Below, piece after piece: positions 25,398-36,700 of a DNA stretch of 64,000 nt. Below the pieces are notes generated by a model. That model made no database searches and was not told the DNA's origin. It saw nothing but the letters and a program-made list of their open reading frames with translations. The DNA comes from Burhinus oedicnemus (taxonomy: Eukaryota; Chordata; Aves; Charadriiformes; Burhinidae). Every line of letters begins with the position of its first letter. Position 1 is the stretch's first letter. The DNA lies in contig VFFE01007501.1 in the NCBI GenBank assembly GCA_008921705.1, positions 124,001-188,000 of the forward strand. Direction: 5' to 3'. A program made the translations under genes and the position numbers.

Positions 25398-28300
25398 CCT
25401 CCCGTTACATATTGGAAATGGGTCTGAGTCCATTTAGGATTTGCAAAAAATGTTAATATTTTTAGGAAGGATTTTGAAGGCAGAAAATATTAGCATTCTG
25501 GGGGAAGGAAACTTGTGCATAGAACCATCGGGGAACGAGTGACAAAACCAAGAGGGCAATGCTTTTTCTTGCACAGAAATAAGTGTTTCCTAGTAGCCAC
25601 TGGATAATGGGTCAGAAAGCAGATGAGACTTGTTTGTCCTTTTAACATTTTCATGTCTGTGTGGCTATGTATTGCATGCACTAACTGCTGTGGCAACCCT
25701 CGTCTCGGACTCCAAAAACGTTTTCATAATAGGACTTTTGTGTTTGCTGCTTTTGGCCTGATGAAACTATAATGCCAGAGAAGCTCAAAGGCAGCAGGTG
25801 CTGAACCCTGGCTCCTTTTTTTTTTTCCCCAGAGGGATGCAAGTATCAGCCGTCAGCTAGAGTTTACACAAAATAATTCCTTCTGAATGACACGAATAAA
25901 CACTTTTCAAACATCTGCATGAAGAAGCAAACCAGAAGATGATGACAATCAGAAAGACAGGGAGGGCAGGGACAACATAAACACATAAAATGTCTGGGTA
26001 GTCCTGAAAAGAAAGGGGAATGCTTTGTGAGCTGTGTTGCCACAAGTGCTGTACGCTATAGACAAATGTGCTTGTTTTTCCCTTCTCCTCTTTGGCACTG
26101 CTGCTCAGATAGGTCCCATCCTTCTGTCCCACGTCTGCAGCTCAGTGGAAAGTGATTTGTAAATGTCTTCTGAGACATCTCATTTTTCAAGCCTCGGATT
26201 CAATTTAGTTTGCAAATGTTCTTCATAAAATTTGATATTTCATGGTTAAAGATGTTTATTCAAGTGTAAAGACAAATGCTTCATTTTTTTAAAAAGCTAT
26301 CTCAAACGAATTTAGATTGTGGTTGTTGAGGGATTTTTTTTCATATTTAAAGGAAAATATGAAATATTTTGACACATTTTAAAGTTGTTTAACCTTCTAT
26401 TCTAGTTAAGAACTGCAATAAAAATACAGTTTTCTTGAGCAAACTTCCTGACCTGTTCTGTTATTTTATTTTGCCTATTCTGCACATGTGCTCTTTTCCA
26501 GCAACAAACAGCCCTGCAGGGTCACGTGGGAACTTTGGTCTTTCCCTCTGCTCTGCCCCGTTCCTCCTGGCTAGGACCTACTCTACAGTATAGCATAAGC
26601 ATTTCTTTTTTAGTCTCTCTTTCTTCCTTCTTCAGTCTTGCAGCATACCCACCTCACCCTGCTCCCACTCTTTTGAGGCTTTCTGCTTTGTCTGCATTTC
26701 TGCAAATGAATCATTTTTTTGCATCTGTTTTTGTGAAAAGGGAAAAACAAAGCAAAACAAATGAGCTCTGTGAAATGTCAAGGAGGCTGTTAAACAACAG
26801 TCTTGAAAACGGCGCCTTAATTGCATCACTAATGGGAGTTTTTATCTAATTGAAAAGCAACGGAGCAGATCATTTTTTGGTTGTAGTTTCCATTAAACAC
26901 TGCCTGAGAATTGAGAAATGAAGAGAAACCACAAAACAAATCTTTACAAGGGCTGGGGGTCTCATTGGCAGAGAGAGAGATGTGCCTCTTTGGGGACCTG
27001 GCTGCCCATCTCACTTTTGAAGGCTGATGCTGTGGAAGGTTTAAGCAGCCACAGAGAGGGGTGGTGGGCAGTCACTAGGTGTTCATCAAAGCCATCTTCT
27101 CACAGGGTGGTCTAATACCCACTCAGGTACAGACAACTGTAAGTCTTAGTCTTCTGGGGTTTGCGGAGCCTGTTTTCATATGAATTTTATTGCTTGACAC
27201 CACCTACCTGTGAGTAGCTGATGCAGTTACGGTATAAACTTTACTTTTTGATAAACTTTGTTAAAACCTTGGACTGTAGATGGAAGCACACAAAAAAGGT
27301 ATTCTGTACTTAGGATACCTATGGGCTCAAGGTATATCAGGCTTACTGCCCATGTGAAGACTGACTTGTACATATAGAGGGGCCCTGACACATTTGTCGA
27401 GCACTGCAATTATTCCAGGATGTACTGGGGGTGCTGTCCCTCTGCAACTCCATTTCAAAATACATGCACAAGCAATCAGCATTTCTCCTGTGAGACTGGA
27501 TAAGCATATGAAAATTGATCTGTACTTGTCCAGTAAGTCCTGCCCTCTCATCTCAAGAAAACGTTGACAGATTCAATCAATTCCACAACAACCAGCAAGC
27601 TGACAATAAAACTAGAGGCTGGTTGGAAACCAGCCTGCAGCAATGGCGTTGTACAGCAGAATTTAATAATGTGGTCCTTTGGGAGAGAAAGTGAGATGGG
27701 ATTCCCACCTCACTGCTCTGTGTTTCTTTGGGAAAGCAGCATGGTATTTTGGGGGCTCTCTTGGGCTCCAGGGATGTGAAACGACAATGGGTGGAACCAC
27801 AAGGGATGCCTCTGGTCTGGTAGGTTAACACCGTTGTGCCAAGCAGCACAATCTGGCCTTGGAATGGAGATGGGACTTCACCAGTAGCTCTTCTCATCCC
27901 CTTATAGGGGTGCAAATCATCACATTCAGTCCAGGGACGATTGGGATTCAGCACCAGGGCTTAAGACTTAACTACGTTTGTTTCTACCTGAATTAAAAGA
28001 AAAACCTTATAGTCTTCTTGCTGTTGGATGTGATTTTTCTTTGAAAGTAGATATCACAACAAATTGGTCTGGAAATTTCGAGTTTGTTTGTACTAATATT
28101 TATGAGTGCTTGTGGTGCATAAGTGAAACAAATGGTAGCCTAAATTGTACTGGGAGAATATGAAGGATCAATTCCGCAAACAAAATAGGCTCTGATCTTG
28201 TTAGCTATACAAATACACACAAAGCACATTCAGAGAGTAATAAATATCTCTCATTTCAGCAGCTTCTTTCATTCCCTGAAGCTTCCCCTAGAAACTGTGT

Positions 28301-31300
28301 ACCCGGACAGAGATCCCACTAGGCACCTCTTTGGCTATGTATAGTAACTGCAAGTTATGTATACACTGTCCTTCCTTCCGAGCAGCCTGTCCTGCAGGTG
28401 CTGCACAATTAACCCAAATCAGATATAATCGCAAATTGAATAATTGAGTAGCAAATGAGTAGCAAATGCTGCTCAATTGTCCAAGCAAAGGAGAACAGAC
28501 TACCCAGTGAACTGGCTGGGGAATGTAGCTTGGCAGAGTGCAACTCCCCATGCGGAGAGCTGGTATAGATAATATTCTTTTTAATGGAAAAGTGCCAGGG
28601 GACGTTTAGTGATAATAGATAGATAAGAAAACTCAGAATTTGTGTCTCATTTGAAATACCTCTGTGCCAACAGCGGACCTCAGTTTGTAAAGATACACTA
28701 GGTTGATGGTTTGGTATAACTCTTGTAGTAACACATTATTTACTTTTTCACCTGTACCCCTTCCCATGTCAGTGTGTTTATTTTCCTAAGAAATATTCTG
28801 GCCTCTGTCAGCAGAACAGGCTAAGCAGAATTTTACAGTAATTAATAAAACCAACTGGTCAAATTAATTTTACTTTAAACAAATAAACAAAAAATCCTGA
28901 TTGGGATAAAATATCCCAGCATTGACAATCTCCTCAGGGAAATTCTGCCCAATTACCTTTTGATATCCCTGGCATTTTCCAGCAGCAGAAATCCTGCAGT
29001 GTTTCTGAAACAGAAGCTGCTGTGCCAGCTTCCTCCACACAGCCTGGCTCCATGGCAGCTGCCAGATGTGCTGCTGGGGGTTTGCAGCTCCCACAGCTTT
29101 CAGACACCACGTCAGGCACTGCGTGTCATGTCCTGCTCTGCACCACAAAGGGGTCACCTGGTATTAGACAGTGACCTGGGCCATGGAAGTGGGATCCAGG
29201 GGTGGTTTTCAGACAGATTCCTTGAGGTGAACATTATGGATGGTGATTTTGGGGCAACTTCTGACGTTTCTGTGGTTACAGCTTTGAGGCTCAGAAAGGG
29301 GCTACGCTCAGGGCACAAACGCAACACGGTGATGTCACACAAGGGTCTGCTGCTGCAGGGCACATCTCTGTGGCAGCAGGTTAGCCTCCTTTCCCAGACG
29401 GCAAGAGGGGCATGGAGGCCTCTGGAGGCTGAAGTCTCGGCTCAGACTTTCATGGGCTCTTGAGGCTCCTGCAGCAAACGTAGATAGAGTTTCCCCATCA
29501 GTGAAATGGGGAGTCTTGGGATCTAATGAGATGTACTGTTTGGGGACTTCTGTCTAGTTATGTCCCTTCCTTTATTTTCATTTTCCCTTTCATTATTAGT
29601 TCAATAAAACAGTGTGAAAGAAAAGAATAGTAGAGGTGCTGAAGCAAATGACTTTTTTCTTAATTGTGATGTGAGCAAAATTACACATTTCACTTTAAAT
29701 GAAAAGCACTATTTGAGGAACAGAAAATGTCCTGGAGACTGTTTTCTAAAAATGAATTTCTATTCTTTCCTTCAAAAGATGTCTCCAGGAATGTGCTCTA
29801 TTTCTGTCTGGCTTTACTGAGGATATATACAAATATTCTCCCCCAAAGACTAAAGAGATCTATGAGTCTTTTTAGGTCACTTTCCATGGCCTTCCCTCCT
29901 CTGTCCATCACCTTTTAAGTTCTCCCACCTCTGCTGTGCTGGTGATGCTTCCCTCATCACTCATCCATTGCATTGCCATGGAAGTACCTCCACTCTTTTA
30001 CTCTTCTCTTTGAATGAGCCTCGTTTCTTTCTCACCTGTATGGTGGCACTGCTCAGAGCTGCTGTCACATGCAGGGGCTGACCGTGTACGGGAGGAGCTC
30101 CCTGGATGTAGCCTCCTGTTATAGCCCATCAAATTCTCCTTCAACACTTCTCTGCCCTGATTTATGAGGAAAACTAGCTATGGGTGAGGGGAGGATGCTG
30201 CTTATCAGCTTCCTGTTTCCTCAAGCACCCCCAGGTGCTCTCTTGCACCTGCCCATCTTGGCACAGTGGTCAGTGCTCTTCTGGGGGGGAGTTTATCCTT
30301 GGCCTTGGCCCCGCTACTGTACACGCACATAACAATAATATTTTTAATGGGCTGCCTGGGCTGAAAGCCATTTGGATCCCGTGTAGAAGTGTCTTCAACA
30401 GCCTCTCTCAAGCTGAAGGGCTCAGCCTACAGAGGTGCTTATAGCAGAAATGCTGTTAGAAAGGAACTGGCAAGAGAGTCTTGGAGCTAATAATAATAAT
30501 GTTACAGAACTAAAGCAGAGGAGATAGAAGTCATTAGGAATGAAGAGAGTTATTTAAGTACAATGAGAAGGTATTTTAGAGAACTTGGATAGATTAGCGG
30601 GGGGAAATGCTGATGAAAAAATGTGTCTACGCAAATAGGCTTATGATTAAAAGCTGAATTAATGAACACAGTTAAGAGGATTAAAAACAAAAAATTAAAC
30701 TAAATAGTTGAGAAAGGAATAGTGCAGTGGCTTTGAGCAGGTTGTGGTTTATCAGCCTGCAACTTCTGCTCTGCAGAGAGAGAGCGCAGAAGAGCTGGTT
30801 GAGCAGTGAGCAGCACGGTGCGGACAACTGGTGCTGGGCATCTCCTGAAGACTTCTCCCATGAGCACGCTCAGTGGTGAGGCTGTGTCTGAAGCACAGGG
30901 CAACCTCCCCTTGCCAGGGATGCCTCTCCAGGTTTTGGAGGTGACATTCCCTCTTTATAGGGGCCGTTAATATCCTTCTGCTGGAAGTTGCATCTCCGTG
31001 AGTGGTATATCAGCAGATACCAGGGAATATATTTTCAAACATGAGTGTTTGCAGTCATCGTCATCCATTTATCCAGATGATAGATATTTGGGCACTTATG
31101 ATACTTCAGCATGGAATGATGGCAGCCTCAGCCTAGTAGCAAGCAAGAGGTTATTGGCACCTTTTGAAGAAAAGTATATTACAGGAAAATCTGGGGACAA
31201 AACCCATGACAATATAGTCAGTATGCAACTTGACTTCAACTATTGAGCAGTTTCTTTTCTCCTCCTCATATACTTATCTCAACTAGAATTGTGCTGCTGG

Positions 31301-32349
31301 CATTACTAAATGGGCTTTGACAGTCCTTCAGAGCATCTAGGTCCCAGTCCTCTAGCAGCACTTATTTACTGTGGTTTAAACCTTTTTCATGTGGAAGGGA
31401 GGTGATTTTCAAGTAAAGACCAGTCTGCCAGAGGCATTGTCAGGACTGCAACACCTGCTTAGCTTGGGCCCTGCAGTGCTTGTATGCTGCAGAAATTCCA
31501 TAGGACTAGATGAAAGAACAAGACGCAAATCCCATCTCTTAAACAAAATGCCATACTGGCAAAAGTTGGACTCGTTTTATTCATACTTATTGGACTCAGG
31601 GTCCAAGCCATTAAAAGGAGAGCTTTAGGAGTAGTTACTAGCAAGGAAACTTCTAGGTCTTTATGCATGTGATGTCTACACACCACATGCTATATAGCCT
31701 TTGTTACTGTTTGATCCTTGCAATAATTAGGACTATTTCATGATAAAATAAGGAAAAAAGGGTTTTCTACTCCAAAGTAACCTTGAATGTTCACCCTGAA
31801 ATAAAATCTGCAATGCTTTGAATTGTCCAGACTTCCTAAGAAAAGCAATAGTGATTTCAGTCCTGTTATAGGAAGTACATGAAAGTATAACACATCTCTA
31901 GTATTACACTTTCCCTTTGATGAATCTTATCCTGTCTATTTGCTGCAGTGGTTGCCCAGGGTTGTTCTAAACATTTGTGTCAAACTCAGGGGAAATGAAG
32001 GGATACAAAGCAAAAAGGACTCCATAACAAACAGTCAAGAAGAAGGAGAAACAGTCAGGATGAAGAGGGATGTGCAACTGTCTCAGAAGATGGGGCTGAG
32101 GATTTGTGGGAAAGCCTGTGTGGGAAAGCCAGGAGAAGAGAGAGAGCAAGCACTGCCTTGGGACTCCCCTGCAGTAGGCTTTCCAAGACCTGGTGGCTGG
32201 GTTTCATTGTTAACGCTGTAAACAGCTGGCAGCTGTGAACAAAGTCTGTCCTCAAGTTCCGCTCCAAATTCCAGTTTCTTATGTGTCCTGTATGTTTTCT
32301 GTCTTTGGGAATCGTTACTCTCTCATATAACTATGTGTGGTCCTTGTTC
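25398..32349. other. Unique non-coding DNA
   Basis: No gene or transposon recognised. It holds a splice-acceptor-like pyrimidine tract ending in AG at 25832, a 10-bp-stem inverted repeat at 26339-26364, an 11-bp tandem duplication (GAGTAGCAAAT twice, 28446-28467) and a 17-bp hyphenated palindrome at 28902-28918. Open frames reach 167 codons (28960-29463) but resemble nothing known to me. Confidence 0.6.
26339..26364. repeat. AT-rich inverted repeat, 10-bp stem
   Basis: TTTCATATTT (26339-26348) and AAATATGAAA (26355-26364) are perfect reverse complements around a six-base loop. The stem is A/T-dominated, so it would be weak as RNA. There is no sign of a terminator or small-RNA gene around it. 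Confidence 0.85.
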
Positions 32350-33002
32350 CTGTCATCAAAAGGATCATGTCCAGCAGGTCGAGGGAGGTGATTCTCCCTC
32401 TCTATTCCACTCTGCTGAGACTCCACCTGGAATACTGTGTCCAGATTTGGAGTCTTCAGCACAAGAAGGACATGGACCTCTTGGAGCAGGTCCAGAGGAG
32501 GGCCGCAAATATAATCAGAGGCTGGAGTGCCTCTCATGAAGACAGGCTGAAAGAGTTGGGGTTGTTCAGTCTGGAGAAGAGAAGGTTCCAGGGAGACCTT
32601 ACAGCGGCCTTCCAGTATCTGAAGGGGGCCTACAAGAAAGCTGGAGAGGGACTTTTACAAGGGCATGTAGTGATAGGATGAGAGGAACATCTGTCGTTCC
32701 ACCGGATTGGGCCAATCTGGCCCAAACCACGACAGAGGTAATGGCTTCAAACTGGAAGAGGGTAGATTTAGATTAGGTCTCAGGAAGAAATTTTTCACTA
32801 TGAGGGTGATGAGACACTGGAACAGGTTGCCCAGAGAAGTTATGGTTATCCCATCCCTGGAAGTGCTCAAGACCATGCTGGATGGGGCTTTGAGTGGTTG
32901 CTAGGTTTGATCTAGTGAAAGGTGTCCTTACCCATGGCAAGGGGGTTGGAACTAGATGACCTTTAAAGTCCCTTCCAACCTAAACCATTCTATGATTCTG
33001 TG
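32350..33002 (+). mobile_element. CR1 LINE, 5'-truncated copy A
   Basis: From ATCAAAAG with CCAGCAGGTCGAGG onward this matches the 3' third of an avian CR1, and it can be aligned by eye to the 49,740-50,332 copy in this window. It encodes the end of ORF2 (32337-32681 in one frame, then 32707-32904 in another, with [21 protein letters not shown] and RHWNRLPRE blocks). It ends with the ATTCTATG-ATTCTGTG octamers at 32987-33002 that mark the CR1 3' terminus. The 5' part is missing, as is usual for LINE insertions. A fold-back insertion at 32686-32733 breaks the frame. The copy is dead. Confidence 0.95.
32686..32733. repeat. 48-bp fold-back insertion inside CR1 copy A
   Basis: Compared with the other CR1 copy (near 50,055-50,080), this stretch is extra. 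It is flanked by AGAGG on both sides (32681-32685 and 32734-32738). Its core pairs with itself: TTGGGCC (32707-32713) with GGCCCAA (32719-32725). An outer arm TCTGTCGT (32690-32697) pairs with ACGACAGA (32729-32736). This looks like a tiny inverted-repeat element with a 5-bp duplication, or a templated repair insertion. Confidence 0.6.
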
Positions 33003-36000
33003 ATTTACTACAACTCAGTTTCTCCCACAGACATTGCAATTACTGAGGGCTGGAGCTTTGCTGATACTCTATGGCCTGTCCTAGGAATATGAGGCACTGG
33101 GTTCAAGATGTGTATGGACCTGTATGTAAAGGTAGCTGGAGATGGAAAATGCTGTTCTGAGATCACCTTCAATGCCTCAAAAATTATGTTCTTTATTATT
33201 GAGAGAAAATGAAGTCATGTGCATACTTTTTCCACCATAACAGAACTGTATAGGAACATTTCTTTTCAGTTTGGAAAAGCTTACAGAGGTATTTTTATTT
33301 TTATTTTTTTCTGCTGCAATCTATTTCCTAGTCTGATGGGAGGGTCCAACCTGTGTCTCAGAGATCTTCCTGATGAAAGAGACCCTTAGTTATAGCTAAT
33401 GTTTCCATGAAATGTTTCAACTTTCACAAAATATTGCACTTCAATAAAAATGCATAAACAAAAATATTCTGTCTGGCTCTACATATACAGTCCTTTTCAT
33501 TAGCATTACAGAAAGAATATTTTCCACCGAGCTACTTATATTCTTAAGCTGTCATTATGCCATCAGTGAACATTCTTGTCCCACTGGCTGGCACTGCAGC
33601 CCAGATCCACCAGGGCGTAAATCACGAAACCTATGTTAGCTTCAGCGATGCGCTGTAAGAAAACATTTTCCCCTGAGTCAGCCTGCCCCAGAGGAGAATC
33701 TTTTCCAGTGATTTGAATTTCTTTTTGCTGTTCACTGTCTTGCATTCCTCCCCTGTCCTATTATTTCTTCCTGATCCTGTGCCTCCACTCAAAGAGCAGA
33801 ATGTAATAGAGCAGGATTTTTTTTCACTCCTTCAGCAAGCCTGATTGAGACTTCCATTTCTTGCCCTGCTTGTTGGTCCAGTGGAGCTAAGCTCATATCC
33901 TTCATAATCCAATGCGATGTGACAAGGCTCTCTGGGGACTATGCCTGCATACTACATGAATGAACAGTCTGATAAATGGTCAAATAGTTTTCCACTACTT
34001 TAACTTCTCTGTTGTGTTGCTCAGCTCTCGGAAAACAAAGAAAATTACTCTGTTTCAGCCTATAACATGTTGAATTTGAAGAGCTCTTTCATCCCCTGTT
34101 CTTTTTAATAATTGTTGATATAGGTGTAATAAATAATCTTTCTCATCAAAAGACGTATGAACGCTCTTCCACTGTGGGAGGTGCTGCTATTCCTGTTTAT
34201 GCATGGGGACATTGAGGTGGAGAGAACTTACAGGTCTTTTTTTTGCGGTGCTCAGCACTACAGTCTCCAGCTAAAGTTTTGTGATCTGGAGCGCCCAGCC
34301 ATCTCCTCCCTGGCAGAGCTGGTAACAACGGTCTTTGGAAAATGCAGTATATTTTCTTATGACTGCAGAGCAGGACAGTGTCACGGTGGTGAACTCCTGG
34401 ACTAAGGATCAACATCATTTCCTTGTCCTTCCTCTGTCTATCCAGCCATTCGCCACTCTCACCTTGGCATAAAAAGGCCTCTGCAAAAGGATATTTGGGC
34501 AACCAGCAAGGACACGGATGTGAGAGGTGGGGGGTGACTCCAGTGCAGACCCTGGAGGCATGTGTGCCAGCTGGGGACTCCCCTCTGGCTTACTGGACTT
34601 TTGGTTCCCTGCTGCAGACCCAGTCTCGTTGCTTGCAGTCCCAGCAGCAGAAAAGAAACATTTTGAAGGGTTTCAGCCTGCCAGAGGCTGCAGGAATTAT
34701 TTCCCACCTCCTTAACTTTGTAGGAGCTTTGCTATCACCTAGATGCAAAAACACATCAAGTGGATTTCTGTTGCATACCACAAGGAAAGCCTCTGCTTTT
34801 GGGATGTTTCAGATCAGGGCAGAAAATGTAATCTGCCAGCCCTGCTTCTTCATCCCCATCTCTGTTGCAACCCAGGCTCCTGGTGGGCTGCAGCTGTGAA
34901 GCACAGAGGAAAAAGTCTGGTCCGGGTGTCCTCCCGAGCACTGCCTGTATGGTCCTTGGGAAGCCAGCGGGCTGGCAGGGCAGTGTTGGAAAGCTGCCTG
35001 TCCCTCAGGCCTGGGGTGGTCAGGAATGAGTGAGAGGCTTGTTAAATCCTGTTGAAATGGGTTAGTGCTGTGGCTGCATTTTCTGGGGCAACAAGGCTGA
35101 GCCTGTGCTGCCCCTTGCTCCAGGCAGCTCCCGAGCAGCAATCAAAGGACCCCGGTTTCCACCAGGGCTAGAATGGTTTGGATGTGAACCCATACCTCTG
35201 CATACTGGCCTCAGCTTACCCTCTTTCTGGGTGCAGTATCTCATGGGAAAGACTGACAGGGCCATTGGCTGATGTTCCCTCTAATTATGCCATACAATAA
35301 CACTGAATAAGTCTGTTTGAAGATGTCTTTTGCCTTCCTCACTCCAGATCTACTCTTTTCCTTGCTTTTCCCTCAAGCATTTTTGCTCTAAGTCCTCTGC
35401 GGTGCTCTCTCACTCATCCACACACACCTGCCATGGCTGTCTTTTAACCAGGGGATTTTGGAGGGATTAAGCATGCAGACAATATTATCAGTGCCCTGTT
35501 CCCTCCAGAGCCCTGAAAAGCATGGTCTTCTGGTATTTGCATACACTTCTCACTGCCTGCTTGGAGTGCTGCACCTGCAGAGACATTTTGGAAGAGAGGA
35601 TCAACACCTTTGTGTAGCTCCTGGCCAGCCAGTGAGCCAGGGCTGAAGCTGGGATGCAGTGAATGGAGCTGCAGCCAGCAATGCCACTCTCTGTGGATGG
35701 ACAAGCCAGGCTGGATAGTGGGGAGCAAAAACATTCCCTCCAACCCAGAGCCAAAATAAAAAGAAAACCTGAGCTTAAAAAATGCCAACAACCTTCTTTG
35801 TGATACTTTTCCATAAGCTGTTATAGACAGAAATCTGTCTAGGATCCTCCTTTCCTGCAGTTAACTTCCCGCATTTACAAGAAAGTGGAAATTTAGAAGA
35901 AATTCTTCAGGGGCCGGTAATAGTTGAAAGGTCCTGAACAGGACAAGGACACCTAGAAATACTCAGCCTGTATTAACACCAGCCCCATCAGTCCCCTGTC

Positions 36001-36141
36001 GCACTGCTTGTTCTGTGGTACAAATTCAGCCTCGATTTACACCCATGGAGAAAGAGCTTTTTTCCAGCTACTGCGCTGAATTCCTGCAGTGACCTATATG
36101 CGGTCTCCATCATTCTGAGTCCATTGCATCTCGTCTTCACC
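33003..36141. other. Unique non-coding DNA
   Basis: No gene or repeat family recognised. 34,410-35,280 is GC-richer than its surroundings and carries several open frames (up to 158 codons), which GC-rich DNA tends to produce by chance. None resembles a known protein. Confidence 0.6.
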
Positions 36142-36700
36142 TGTCATGGTTTCAGCTGGGATGGAGTTAACTTTCTTGTGAGCAACTGATGTAGGGAAAT
36201 AATGTTGATAGCCCACTGGTGTTTTTAGTTGTTGCTAAGCAATCAAGGCCTTTTCTGCTCCTCACACCACCCCACCAGTGAGTAGGCTGGGAGTGCACAA
36301 GAATTTGGGAAGGGACACAACTGGGACAGCTGACCACAACTAACCGAAGGAATGTACCATGCCATATGACATCGTGCTCAGTATATAAATCTGTGGGAAG
36401 AAGAAGGAGAGGAGGGACATTCGGAGTGATGGCATTTGTCTTCCCAAGTCACCGTTACGCGTGATGGAGCCCTGCTTTCCTGGGGATGGCTGAACACCTG
36501 CCTGCCGATGGGAAGCAGTGAATGAATTCCTTATTTTGCTTTGCTTGCGTGTGTGGCTTTTGCTTTACCTCTTCAACTGTCTTTATCTCAACCCACAAGT
36601 TGTCTCATTTTTACTCTCCTGATTCTCTCCCCCATCCCAGCTGGAGAAGTGAGCAAGTGGGTCTGTGGTCCTAGTTGCCAGTTGGGGCTAAACCATGACA
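36142..36700 (+). mobile_element. Solo LTR of an avian endogenous retrovirus
   Basis: The 559-base element has imperfect-mirror termini TGTCATGGTTT and AAACCATGACA, with canonical TG...CA ends. A TATA box (TATATAAA, 36382-36389) follows a region expected of U3, so transcription would run on the plus strand. The sequence resembles a very abundant LTR type in bird genomes. I place it among ERVL/ERVK-like LTRs without certainty. No primer-binding site, gag, pol or env lies on either side and no second LTR is present, so it is a recombination remnant with no coding capacity. Only a 3-bp flank match (ACC) remains as a possible target duplication. Confidence 0.85.
36382..36389 (+). promoter_or_regulatory. 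TATA box of the solo LTR
   Basis: TATATAAA lies 240 bases into the LTR, where a U3/R promoter is expected. It is the only clear core-promoter element in the window. An intact LTR promoter can sometimes drive neighbouring non-coding transcripts. Activity here is unknown. Confidence 0.6.

Noticed and set aside
28960..29463. 167-codon plus-strand open frame
   Set aside because: GC-rich local sequence keeps the frame open. No domain or homologue recognised, and no splice or start context.
36142..36700. Full endogenous provirus
   Set aside because: Only one LTR is present, with no primer-binding site, gag, pol or env sequence beside it.
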